Notes under the pieces: generated by a model
What the model was told of the DNA's origin: nothing
Seen by the model: only the letters and a program-made list of their open reading frames with translations
Databases searched by the model: none
Assembly: GCF_018449675.1 (NCBI RefSeq)
Contig: NZ_JAAVUZ010000011.1
Location: 1 to 64,000, forward strand
Direction: 5' to 3'
Length of the DNA stretch: 64,000 bases
DNA from: Glaciihabitans sp. dw_435
Lineage (GTDB): Bacteria > Actinomycetota > Actinomycetes > Actinomycetales > Microbacteriaceae
Translations under genes and position numbers: made by a program
In this document: in pieces, positions 8,897-16,179 of the stretch
How positions within the stretch are numbered: position 1 is the stretch's first letter
How the letters are laid out: the number at the start of each line of letters is the position of its first letter

Positions 8897-9984
8897 CGAA
8901 GGCCATCCTTTCTCGACCGCACGAGCAGCCAGACCAGAAACGGAGCCCCCACGAGCGACGTGATGGCCCCGGTGGGAAGCAAAATGGGGGCAAACGCGGT
9001 GCGGGCGACGAAATCACTGCCCAGCAGGAGCACGGTGCCGATGAGCGCTGATGCTGCAAGGGGCGGGCGTGGGGCGGCGCAGGCGAGCCGCGCAAGGTGC
9101 GGGGCGACGAGAGCGATAAATCCGATCGGTCCGACGACGGATGACGCGATGGCCGCCAGCACCACCGCGATGGCAAGCAGTCCCGTTGTAGCCGCGGGCA
9201 CGCGCACCCCGAGCGAGCGCGCCAGGTCGTAACCAAGTTCAATCGTGGGCAATCGAGCCGACAAGGGGACGAGCACGATGATCGAGGCCACCAGGGTAAC
9301 GCCGACGGTCGCCACATCGGTCCATCCGCGACCGCCCAGCGAGCCGGTGAGCCACGCATTGGCCTTGGCCGCGTCATCGATTTTTGCCTGCACGAGCATC
9401 CAGCTCGTGAGTCCACCGAAGAACGCCGACACACCAATGCCGATGAGGAGGGGCCGGAGGCCGCCGCCCCCGGACAGCCGGAGGAGGGCCGCCACGAGCC
9501 CGGCAGCGACGAATCCTCCGATGAGCGCGGCGGTGGATGTGCCGACAAGGGCAAGTATCCCCGAGGCGGTGGTGCCGGCACCGCCCAGCACGATAACGGC
9601 TACTGCGCCTGCGCCGGCCCCCGACGTCACGCCGAGAAGGTCGGGGCTCGCGAGGCTGTTTCGCGCGGTGGTCTGCACGAGTGCACCCGAAATGGCCAGC
9701 GATGCCCCAACCAGGATGGCAAGCGCAATACGGGGAAGGCGCAGGTTGTAGATGATGAGGTGTTCGGTGCTGGTGCCGCCACCACCCAGCACCTCAATGA
9801 CACGCAAGAATCCCATCGAAAAGTCTCCGACGCCGAGCGAGGTGACCGCCAGAACGACGGCGACGACCGTCGCGACGATCAGGACGGCGAAGGTGCGTGG
9901 GCGCCATCGGAATGACACGGGCCCGAGACGAACGGCGGTGCGGCGCGAGCCTAAGCGAGCGGATGTCACAGCGGGGGCGATCAC
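8893..9984 (-). CDS. siderophore/iron ABC transporter, FecCD-family permease (second)
   Basis: A 363-residue multi-spanning permease. The FecCD hallmarks LRLPRIALAILVGASLAISG, RNSLASPDLLGVTSGAG and GPIGFIALVAPHLAR are present. The open frame runs to 10878, but that extension is antisense-like noise over the first permease gene. GTG 9984 has AGGAGG 8 nt upstream and overlaps the preceding stop (GTGA). It forms the membrane channel with the first permease. Confidence 0.88.
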   Translation of the reverse strand: MIAPAVTSARLGSRRTAVRLGPVSFRWRPRTFAVLIVATVVAVVLAVTSLGVGDFSMGFLRVIEVLGGGGTSTEHLIIYNLRLPRIALAILVGASLAISGALVQTTARNSLASPDLLGVTSGAGAGAVAVIVLGGAGTTASGILALVGTSTAALIGGFVAAGLVAALLRLSGGGGLRPLLIGIGVSAFFGGLTSWMLVQAKIDDAAKANAWLTGSLGGRGWTDVATVGVTLVASIIVLVPLSARLPTIELGYDLARSLGVRVPAATTGLLAIAVVLAAIASSVVGPIGFIALVAPHLARLACAAPRPPLAASALIGTVLLLGSDFVARTAFAPILLPTGAITSLVGAPFLVWLLVRSRKDGLR

Positions 9985-11030
9985 GAACGGGACCTCCTCA
10001 TCCGCGCAATGATGACGAGAAAGGCGGGCCCTCCGACAACGCCGAGCACGACGCCGACCGGCAACTCGGCCGGCATCACAACCAGCCGCCCGATGATGTC
10101 CGCGAAGACGGTAACGACCGCTCCGGAGATGAGCGACATCGGAAGCAGGAGTCGGTAGCCGCTGCCGGTGAACCAGCGAACCGCGTGAGGTGCGATCAGC
10201 CCGATAAAGCCGAGGGAGCCCACGAGAGAAGTGGCAGAGCCGACGAGAAGTGTAACTGCGGCGAGTCCGGCGATGCGCGTTGGCACCATCCGGCGCCCGA
10301 GTGAGCGGGCGACATCGTCGCCCAGTGCCAGGACATCCAGCACTCGCGACTGGGCAAGGGCCACCACCGCACCCGCGACCACGAAGGGAAGCACGGGTGT
10401 CAGCACCGAAAGGCTGCGGCCACCTGCCAGCGAGCCCACGGTCCAGAACCGATACAGATCTAGTGCCGACGAATCGAGCAACAGTACGACGCCTGTTGCG
10501 GCGCTGAGAAACGCTGAGACGGCTGCGCCGGCGAGTACGAGCGATGCGGGTGAAGCATCGCGTCGGCGTCCCGCCGCGGTCGCGATCGCCGTGACGATGG
10601 CCGTGCCCGCGGCCGCACCCGCAAACGCGAACCACAGGTAGCCAGCAGGGGTCGTCAGGCCGAAGACGGCGATTGCGGTCACCACGGCCAGGGATGATCC
10701 TGCCGTCACCCCCAGAAGCCCCGGATCCGCGAGAGGGTTGCGGGTATGTCCCTGAATCATTGCGCCGGCCAGGGCGAGTGCGCCGCCTCCGACAAGGCCC
10801 AGAAGCGTGCGGGGCAGCCTCTGGCCCACGACGATGGCGTGGGCCTCGGCGTTGCCCGCGCTCCACAGCGCCTGCCACACCGTTGCCGGGTCAAGCGCCC
10901 GGGAGCCGACCAACAGACTGGCCGCGACGACGGCGAGTACGGCAACGAGCCCGCCGCCGTAGAGCAACGCCGTGGGAGCGTGCTGTCGGGTCGGCGGGCT
11001 CGTGCGTCGATCGGTGGGAAGAGCGATCAC
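9981..11030 (-). CDS. siderophore/iron ABC transporter, FecCD-family permease (first)
   Basis: A 349-residue permease with about nine membrane segments and family motifs RLPRTLLGLVGGGALALAG, RNPLADPGLLGVTAG and GSLGFIGLIAPHAVR. It pairs with the second permease as the channel of the importer. It starts with GTG only 4 bp after the stop of the binding-protein gene, without a clear ribosome site of its own, so translation is probably coupled. Confidence 0.88.
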   Translation of the reverse strand: MIALPTDRRTSPPTRQHAPTALLYGGGLVAVLAVVAASLLVGSRALDPATVWQALWSAGNAEAHAIVVGQRLPRTLLGLVGGGALALAGAMIQGHTRNPLADPGLLGVTAGSSLAVVTAIAVFGLTTPAGYLWFAFAGAAAGTAIVTAIATAAGRRRDASPASLVLAGAAVSAFLSAATGVVLLLDSSALDLYRFWTVGSLAGGRSLSVLTPVLPFVVAGAVVALAQSRVLDVLALGDDVARSLGRRMVPTRIAGLAAVTLLVGSATSLVGSLGFIGLIAPHAVRWFTGSGYRLLLPMSLISGAVVTVFADIIGRLVVMPAELPVGVVLGVVGGPAFLVIIARMRRSRS

Positions 11031-11034
11031 CGGG

Positions 11035-12006
11035 TTAGAACGTCTTCAGTAACGATTCAATGACGTCGAGGCAGTGCATCGCGGTGAGAGCAGCGCCCTC
11101 GTGGGTCTGCTTGTCGGATCGGACCACATGTCCGTTCTCCACCGCTGGCAACTGCTTGTACAGCGGGTTCGCCTGCACCGCCGTCCACACCGCCGGCTCA
11201 TTGACCAGAGCGATCAGACCGTCAGCGTCTGAGAAGGCACTCAACAACTGCTCCGGTCCGAACTTGGCGCCTTCGGTCGTCTTGATCGACGTGGCAAAGG
11301 CCGCGGAAGGGGTTGCCCCGAGGTCACGCAACACGGATGACAGGAGACGATTCGGACGAGTCTGCGACCCTTCATCGTCAATGCTGACAGGTGCGAAGGT
11401 GTGCTCCTTGAGCACAGTTGCGTAGGTGGTGGAGAGCTCCTTGACGCGAGCGTCGTACGCCGCAATCAGCGTGTCTGCCTTTGCCTCTGTGCCCGTGGCC
11501 GACGCGACCAGTCGCAGGTCGTCCTGCCAGGAACTGACATCTTGCTCTCCGATGGCGATCACCGGCGCGATGGGTGTCAGCTGGTCGATGATCGGTTCTA
11601 CGTCATCGACGCGGCTCACGATGAGCGTGGGTGCGGCTTCCGCAATCGCCTCGACATTGATCTCGTCTGCAAGGAACAGTTCCTTGGCGCCCTTGGCCTT
11701 CGCCGCTGTCAACTCCGTTGCCATCGGCGAGGGTAGATCGAGCGAGCCGGCTTCCTCGTAGGGATAGCCAACCAGGGGAAGCCCGAGGGACAAGACGATG
11801 TCGAGGTCCCGGCGACCCTCGATGACAACGACGGACTTAATCGATGTGGGTACGGACACGTCCCCGAGCTGCGTCGTGACCGAGCGCGTTGACGGGGAAG
11901 TAGCGGATGGCGCTGCGGCGGTGCTGCACGCGGTGAGGCCGGCCATCGCGAGAGCACTGAGGAGCACTGCTGCTGCGGCAGTGCGAGGAGAGAGGGTGAG
12001 GTTCAC
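11035..12006 (-). CDS. iron-siderophore substrate-binding lipoprotein
   Basis: A 323-residue periplasmic-binding-type lipoprotein. The N-terminus has a hydrophobic stretch and the lipobox LTAC followed by an Ala/Ser/Thr-rich linker. The domain shows the class III pattern: VPTSIKSVVVIEG, NVEAIAEAAPTLIVS and a C-terminal GHVVRSD. It captures ferric chelates and delivers them to the permeases. The start is uncertain: GTG 12006 fits the signal peptide best and may be leaderless, because an iron box and a TANNNT hexamer lie immediately upstream; ATG 12036 is in frame but would put the iron box inside the gene. It is the first gene of the operon. Confidence 0.85.
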   Translation of the reverse strand: MNLTLSPRTAAAAVLLSALAMAGLTACSTAAAPSATSPSTRSVTTQLGDVSVPTSIKSVVVIEGRRDLDIVLSLGLPLVGYPYEEAGSLDLPSPMATELTAAKAKGAKELFLADEINVEAIAEAAPTLIVSRVDDVEPIIDQLTPIAPVIAIGEQDVSSWQDDLRLVASATGTEAKADTLIAAYDARVKELSTTYATVLKEHTFAPVSIDDEGSQTRPNRLLSSVLRDLGATPSAAFATSIKTTEGAKFGPEQLLSAFSDADGLIALVNEPAVWTAVQANPLYKQLPAVENGHVVRSDKQTHEGAALTAMHCLDVIESLLKTF

Positions 12007-12025
12007 GGAGGTAAGGCTATCCTTA
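12007..12025 (-). promoter_or_regulatory. IdeR/DtxR-like iron box at the siderophore importer start
   Basis: The 19 bp match the published DtxR/IdeR consensus (TTAGGTTAGSCTAACCTAA) at 14 of 19 positions. On the minus strand the hexamer TAGCCT inside it lies 8-13 nt before GTG 12006, where a -10 element for a leaderless message would sit. I see no good -35. Iron-loaded repressor bound here would cover the -10 and the start. Confidence 0.68.
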
Positions 12026-12114
12026 CTGACCGCCATTTCGCGAATCGCTGTACATGCAGATGAACGGCTGCACCATCGGGAAATTGTCCAGAAATTATTG
12101 TGCAAGGCATCACT

Positions 12115-12140
12115 CGGCGTAACGTACAGCCAAGTGGTTG
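12115..12140 (+). repeat. near copy of the ArsR promoter/operator (direct repeat, copy 1)
   Basis: These 26 bp match 13068-13093 at 23 positions. A -10-like TAACGT (12120-12125) and a possible TTGTGC -35 (12098-12103, 16-bp spacer) are kept, but the operator palindrome is damaged and the following GTG runs into a stop after three codons. It looks like an orphan or decayed control site. Confidence 0.6.
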
Positions 12141-12207
12141 GTTGAACGCGATCACCGCGTATTCCACATTGTGCGAGGTCATGAATCTAACTTGCTTTCG
12201 AGCTCGG

Positions 12208-12861
12208 TCAGGCGTCGTCGTTGATCTCGAACTCAGCGGGGACACGGACCAGTTGCGAGTGTCTTCCGCGACGGTCGACTTTGAATTCCCATAGCGACTG
12301 AACAGCGCTTGAGAGCGCAGATCTGTATGCACTCAGCAACTTTGACGGTTCATTTAGTTCGTCAGCGGACAACCCAGATTCCAGGGGGCCGGAGTTCCTA
12401 CGCCGGATCTCGACACGAGCGTCCTTCTCGCCAACGAAAAGCAGAAAATATCGCGTCGAGAGCAGGCTCTGAGCACTCCGCCAGTACTGAGCTGGCCGAG
12501 GATCTCGATAGTAAATTCTCAGTCTCTGCTCGATTACTGTGCCACGTGCCCTGCTGGTTGTATAAATTTCCGTCAATTCGGCCAGCGGTGCTGCCAATGT
12601 TTTGTCAGTCGATCGTTCAGTGAGGGCCACAGGTTTCGCTTCGCGCCAGAACTTTTGCAGGGCGAAGTAGAGAAGATTTCCTGTTTCTGTCATTTCCGCG
12701 GCGAGAGTCTCGCGCGTCTCCGCCGCATCGCGCCGCCGCTGGGCCCATGCCGTCAATTGATTGATTACGAATAGCGCAAGGAGGGCCGTAACTAATGGGC
12801 CCACTGCCGCGACGAGCAGCTTCTCTCCGAGAGAGTCGGCACCCCAAAACGAGTCGCTCAT
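12208..12861 (-). CDS. hypothetical protein with one N-terminal membrane helix
   Basis: I do not recognise this 217-residue protein. Residues about 15-38 form one strongly hydrophobic helix (LLVAAVGPLVTALLALFVI), followed by a charged helical segment rich in Arg, Ala and Glu and then a soluble domain, presumably cytoplasmic. ATG 12861 has AAGGG 7 nt upstream. The gene and its flanks are visibly richer in A/T than the neighbours, and it sits between the two near-identical 26-bp repeats at 12115 and 13068, so it may have been inserted. No function is proposed. Confidence 0.65.
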   Translation of the reverse strand: MSDSFWGADSLGEKLLVAAVGPLVTALLALFVINQLTAWAQRRRDAAETRETLAAEMTETGNLLYFALQKFWREAKPVALTERSTDKTLAAPLAELTEIYTTSRARGTVIEQRLRIYYRDPRPAQYWRSAQSLLSTRYFLLFVGEKDARVEIRRRNSGPLESGLSADELNEPSKLLSAYRSALSSAVQSLWEFKVDRRGRHSQLVRVPAEFEINDDA

Positions 12862-13049
12862 CGCGGCCCTTCCCTCTGTTGTAGACCGAATGTAATGTGC
12901 CGACAGGGTAGGAGCATTGCTCGACTAATTGATAGCCCTAGAGGTGTCGATCGGATCATTCACAATCACTGGCTTGGACGCCTGCAACCCAAGGTCGCGG
13001 GCGATTGTCGGTGCCAAATGTGAAGTTCGCGAATGCAATCAAGATTCCC

Positions 13050-13078
13050 TTGCGATAACTGGAAACGCGGCGTAACAT
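13050..13078 (+). promoter_or_regulatory. sigma-A-type promoter of the ArsR gene, apparently leaderless
   Basis: TTGCGA (13050-13055) and TAACAT (13073-13078) are separated by 17 bp. The expected start point falls on or just before ATG 13087, so the transcript should have no leader, in line with the lack of a ribosome site. Confidence 0.6.
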
Positions 13079-13095
13079 ACAACCAAATGGTTGTA
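13068..13095 (+). promoter_or_regulatory. ArsR operator, perfect inverted repeat (direct repeat, copy 2)
   Basis: TACAACCA-AA-TGGTTGTA at 13078-13095 is a perfect 8+2+8 palindrome that overlaps the predicted transcription start and the first codons of the ArsR gene, ideal for autorepression. Bases 13068-13093 are the second copy of the repeat at 12115-12140. Confidence 0.72.
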
Positions 13096-13461
13096 GATGA
13101 GATGAACGAAGCGGGCGTGGACCGGATGTTCCACGCACTGGCCGATTCCACCCGGCGAGATATCGTGCGTCGCGCGGTGACGGGGGATCTGTCGGTATCG
13201 CGGCTCGCTGAGGGCTACGCGATGAGCTTCGCGGCCGTCCAAAAGCACATCGCCGTGCTGGAGAAGGTCGGCCTCGTCACGAAGAAGCGGCGGGGGAGGG
13301 AGTATCTCGTGAGCACTGATCCGGATGCCCTTGTGCTCGCGCGGCTCGCGCTCGACCAGCTTGAGGAGGCATGGCGCGGTCGCGTAGATCGCATGGCCGA
13401 CCTCCTCGCCGAGACAGCACCTCCAGAACAACGCACACCAACGAAAGGACAAGACCGATGA
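13087..13461 (+). CDS. ArsR-family transcriptional regulator
   Basis: A 124-residue winged-helix repressor of the ArsR subgroup paired with SRPBCC proteins. It contains MFHALADSTRRDIVRRAV, the recognition region LAEGYAMSFAAVQKHIAVLE and the wing KKRRGREYLVS. No cysteine metal site of the ArsR/SmtB type is visible, so the signal is probably not a metal. The chosen ATG 13087 lies inside the operator palindrome; ATG 13102 is an alternative. The stop overlaps the start of the SRPBCC gene (ATGA, 13458-13461). Confidence 0.87.
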   Translation: MVVDEMNEAGVDRMFHALADSTRRDIVRRAVTGDLSVSRLAEGYAMSFAAVQKHIAVLEKVGLVTKKRRGREYLVSTDPDALVLARLALDQLEEAWRGRVDRMADLLAETAPPEQRTPTKGQDR

Positions 13462-13964
13462 CAGTCACCAGTGTCGACAAGAACTACGACGACCTGACTC
13501 TTACCCTGATTGCCGACTTCTCCGCCCCGATCGATCGGGTCTGGCAGTTGTGGGCGGATCCGCGGCAGCTGGAACGCTGGTGGGGACCGCCGACGTACCC
13601 GGCGACCTTCGAACAGCACGATCTGACCCCGGGTGGCACCGTCTCGTACTACATGACGAGCCCCGAGGGCGAGAAGTTCCCCGGTTGGTGGCGGATTGTC
13701 GCGGTGACGCCCGAGGAGTCGCTCGAGCTGCTCGACGGGTTCTCTGACGAGAACGGCAACCCGAAGGACGACATGCCCGTCACCACCATGCGCATGCAAC
13801 TGACGACCACCGACACCGGCACCCGGATGGCACTGCACTCGGTCTTCGCCTCGCGCGAGCAGATGGACCAGCTGATCCAGATGGGGATGGACGAAGGGCT
13901 CGCGCAGGCTGTCGGCCAGATCGACGACATCCTCGCAACCAGCGCCTCGCGACAGCAGGCGTAG
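13458..13964 (+). CDS. SRPBCC (AHSA1/START-like) domain protein
   Basis: A 168-residue protein with the AHSA1-type helix-grip fold: FSAPIDRVWQLWADPRQLERWWGPPTYPATF, with WWGP typical, then GGTVSYYMTSPEG and FPGWWRIVAV. The fold makes a hydrophobic pocket that binds small ligands. It is co-transcribed and overlaps with the ArsR gene, a very common pair in actinobacteria; it may bind the signal that relieves repression or detoxify a compound, but neither is shown. AAAGGAC precedes the start. Confidence 0.85.
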   Translation: MTVTSVDKNYDDLTLTLIADFSAPIDRVWQLWADPRQLERWWGPPTYPATFEQHDLTPGGTVSYYMTSPEGEKFPGWWRIVAVTPEESLELLDGFSDENGNPKDDMPVTTMRMQLTTTDTGTRMALHSVFASREQMDQLIQMGMDEGLAQAVGQIDDILATSASRQQA

Positions 13965-14005
13965 CAGCTCCTACCGCCGTAACGGCACGGCCGGAGGGAG
14001 AAACA

Positions 14006-14041
14006 GCACGCGGCGGGAGCCATATGGCTCCCGCCGCGTGC
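14006..14041. terminator. bidirectional terminator, perfect 36-bp palindrome
   Basis: Two perfect 16-base arms (GCACGCGGCGGGAGCC and its complement) flank ATAT, so the entire 36 bp are self-complementary. It lies between the convergent SRPBCC and helicase genes. There is no T-run. Confidence 0.8.
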
Positions 14042-14054
14042 GTGCGTCTGGCGA

Positions 14055-15839
14055 CTAGTAACGCGCGGGGCGCTCCCGGTCATCGCGACGGGCAGGCGCA
14101 CCCTTGTCGAGACGAATCTCGATCAGCTTGCCGCTGATGCGGGTGTTCTCGAGCTTGGCGATGACATCGCCGGGAAGATCGGCCGGAAGCTCCACGACGG
14201 AGAAGTCCGGGAGGATCTTGATGTGACCGAAGTCGTCACGGCTCAGTCCACCCTCGTTGGCGATGGCGCCGACGATCTGGCGCGGCTCCACCTTGTGACG
14301 CTTGCCGACCTCGATGCGGTACGAGGCCATGGGCTTGTCGCTGCGGGGACGACGCTCGACGCGTTCCGGGCGGTCGTTGCGGTCCCACTTGTCGTCTCCG
14401 CCGCGGGCGGGGCGGTCGGTGCGGGGAGGACGCTCGGCCCGCTCACGCTCTTCGCGCTGGCGCTGCACGCGGGCATCTTCCGGCGAGAGCAGAAGCGGAG
14501 TGTCACCCTGGGCGACGATGGCGAGCGCAGCCGCGACATCTCCCTCGGGCACGTCGTGGTGGGAGACGTAGTGACCGATAATGTCGCGGAACGTCGCGAG
14601 ACGCTCGGACTGGCTCAGCGCCTCGGTGATGGCGTCGTCGAAACGGGCAAGGCGCGTCACGTTGACGTCCTCGACGCTCGGGAGCTGCATCTGGGTCAGC
14701 GGCTGACGGGTGGCCTTCTCGATCGCGACGAGCAGGCGACGCTCACGCGGCGTGACGAAGCTGATGGCGGCACCGCTGCGTCCGGCACGGCCCGTGCGGC
14801 CGATGCGGTGCACATAGGACTCGGTGTCGATCGGGATGTCGTAGTTGATCACGTGGCTGATGCGGTCGACGTCGAGACCTCGCGCCGCGACATCCGTTGC
14901 AACCAAAATGTCCAACTTGCCGGACTTGAGCTGATCGACGGTGCGCTCACGCTGGGCCTGCGCGACGTCGCCGCTGATCGCCATGGCCGAGTATCCGCGG
15001 GCACGCAGCTTCTCGGCGAGGGTCTCCGTCTCGTTCTTGGTGCGAACGAAGACGATCATGCCCTCGAAGTTCTCGACCTCGAGGATGCGGGTGAGAGCGT
15101 CGACCTTCTGGGGGTACGACACCATCAGGTAGCGCTGCGTGGTGTTGGCCGACGTCGTGGTCTTGTTCTTGACCGTGATTTCTTCGGGGTCGTGCAGGTA
15201 CTTCTTGGAGATGCGGCGGATCTGCGCGGGCATCGTCGCGGAGAACAGCGCGACCTGCTTGTCGTCAGGGGTATCGGCGAGGATCGTCTCGACGTCCTCG
15301 GCGAAGCCCATCTTGAGCATCTCGTCAGCCTCGTCAAGAACGAGGTACTTGAGCTCGGAGAGATCAAGGGTGCCCTTTTCGAGGTGGTCCATGATGCGGC
15401 CGGGAGTACCGACAACAACGTGGACGCCGCGGCGCAGGGCCGACAGCTGTACGCCGTAGGCCTGTCCGCCGTAGATGGGCAGAACGTGCACGCCCTTGAC
15501 GTGGGCTGCGTACTTCTCGAACGCCTCACACACCTGGAGGGCGAGTTCACGGGTGGGGGCAAGAACAAGCGCCTGCGGCTTCTTCTGTGAAACGTCGATG
15601 CGCGAGAGGATGGGCAGCGCGAACGCTGCGGTCTTTCCTGTACCGGTCTGGGCGAGTCCTACGACATCGCGGCCATCCAGCAGTGGGGGAATCGTGGCAG
15701 CCTGAATGGCTGAGGGAGTCTCGTACCCGACGTCCTTGAGCGCCTTCAGTACCGCGTCGCTAAGTCCGAGCTCGGAGAAGGTGATCGCCACCGGGGCAGT
15801 TGCTGCCTCGGTTGGCTCGGTCGTATCAGGGGTCGTCAT
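14055..15839 (-). CDS. DEAD-box ATP-dependent RNA helicase (DeaD/CsdA-like)
   Basis: A 594-residue helicase. The Q motif, AQTGTGKTAAF (motif I), PTRELALQ (Ia), VLDEADEML (II), FSATMP (III) and HRIGRTGRAG (VI) are all present. The C-terminal quarter has a charged Arg/Asp-rich linker and then a DbpA-type RNA-binding fold (SYRIEVGKRHKVEPRQIVGA through GKLIEIRLDKG), ending RDDRERPARY. Such proteins remodel structured RNA, aiding ribosome assembly and mRNA decay, especially in the cold. It is monocistronic, ending at the shared palindrome. Confidence 0.93.
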   Translation of the reverse strand: MTTPDTTEPTEAATAPVAITFSELGLSDAVLKALKDVGYETPSAIQAATIPPLLDGRDVVGLAQTGTGKTAAFALPILSRIDVSQKKPQALVLAPTRELALQVCEAFEKYAAHVKGVHVLPIYGGQAYGVQLSALRRGVHVVVGTPGRIMDHLEKGTLDLSELKYLVLDEADEMLKMGFAEDVETILADTPDDKQVALFSATMPAQIRRISKKYLHDPEEITVKNKTTTSANTTQRYLMVSYPQKVDALTRILEVENFEGMIVFVRTKNETETLAEKLRARGYSAMAISGDVAQAQRERTVDQLKSGKLDILVATDVAARGLDVDRISHVINYDIPIDTESYVHRIGRTGRAGRSGAAISFVTPRERRLLVAIEKATRQPLTQMQLPSVEDVNVTRLARFDDAITEALSQSERLATFRDIIGHYVSHHDVPEGDVAAALAIVAQGDTPLLLSPEDARVQRQREERERAERPPRTDRPARGGDDKWDRNDRPERVERRPRSDKPMASYRIEVGKRHKVEPRQIVGAIANEGGLSRDDFGHIKILPDFSVVELPADLPGDVIAKLENTRISGKLIEIRLDKGAPARRDDRERPARY

Positions 15840-15990
15840 AGTACTACGGTACTCGGTAAGTGTGCACGCCCCGGTTGGGGGGCACGAACGGCACAGTATT
15901 GCCGCGCGATTTGGGCAGTTTCGGGATGCCCCGGGGCCGCGTCACCCCGTCCGTCTCCGCGCGGACCGCACCGGGGTCGGGACCGTGACG

Positions 15991-16019
15991 TTGTGATCGC
16001 GCCGCAGACCGGATAACCT
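15991..16019 (+). promoter_or_regulatory. promoter of the ABC-F gene
   Basis: TTGTGA (15991-15996), a 17-bp spacer and TAACCT (16014-16019). The predicted start is near 16026, about 150 nt before the coding start, leaving room for attenuation. Confidence 0.5.
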
Positions 16020-16020
16020 C

Positions 16021-16066
16021 GAAGCGCTATGAGGAGATAAGCGCTTTCTTCCCGCGCCTGAGGCGC
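16021..16066 (+). promoter_or_regulatory. possible ABC-F leader attenuator with mini-ORF
   Basis: ATGAGGAGATAA (16029-16040) would encode Met-Arg-Arg-stop with two rare Arg codons, just after the predicted transcript start. It lies in the loop of an 8-bp stem (GAAGCGCT 16021-16028 with AGCGCTTT 16040-16047). A second hairpin, GCGCC-TGA-GGCGC, follows at 16054-16066. The combination resembles ribosome-stalling leaders of antibiotic-resistance ABC-F genes, but this is inference. Confidence 0.4.
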
Positions 16067-16179
16067 AGCGTGACGAAGCCCATCTCTGAAATTCTCCAGT
16101 GCCGTGTGGCGTTGCGGGTTGGCGTTCGCTGCAGTGCCCGTGCAGGAACCAATTCGACCCTTCGGAAACGGTGGCCTCC

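Larger units (their letters stand above)
15840..16179. other. 340-bp divergent intergenic region: helicase promoter side and ABC-F leader
   Basis: No gene. The left 150 bp hold the helicase 5' side; TACCGT stands 6 nt before its ATG on the minus strand as a possible -10. The right part holds the promoter and an approximately 150-nt leader of the ABC-F gene, described separately. Confidence 0.6.

Noticed and set aside
12985-13016. Sequence ending in GTGCCA resembling a tRNA 3' end or attachment site
   Set aside because: No T-arm (GGTTCGA-like) sequence or cloverleaf could be built.
14223-15590. 455-residue plus-strand frame opposite the DEAD-box helicase
   Set aside because: Low-complexity shadow; the minus strand shows all helicase motifs.
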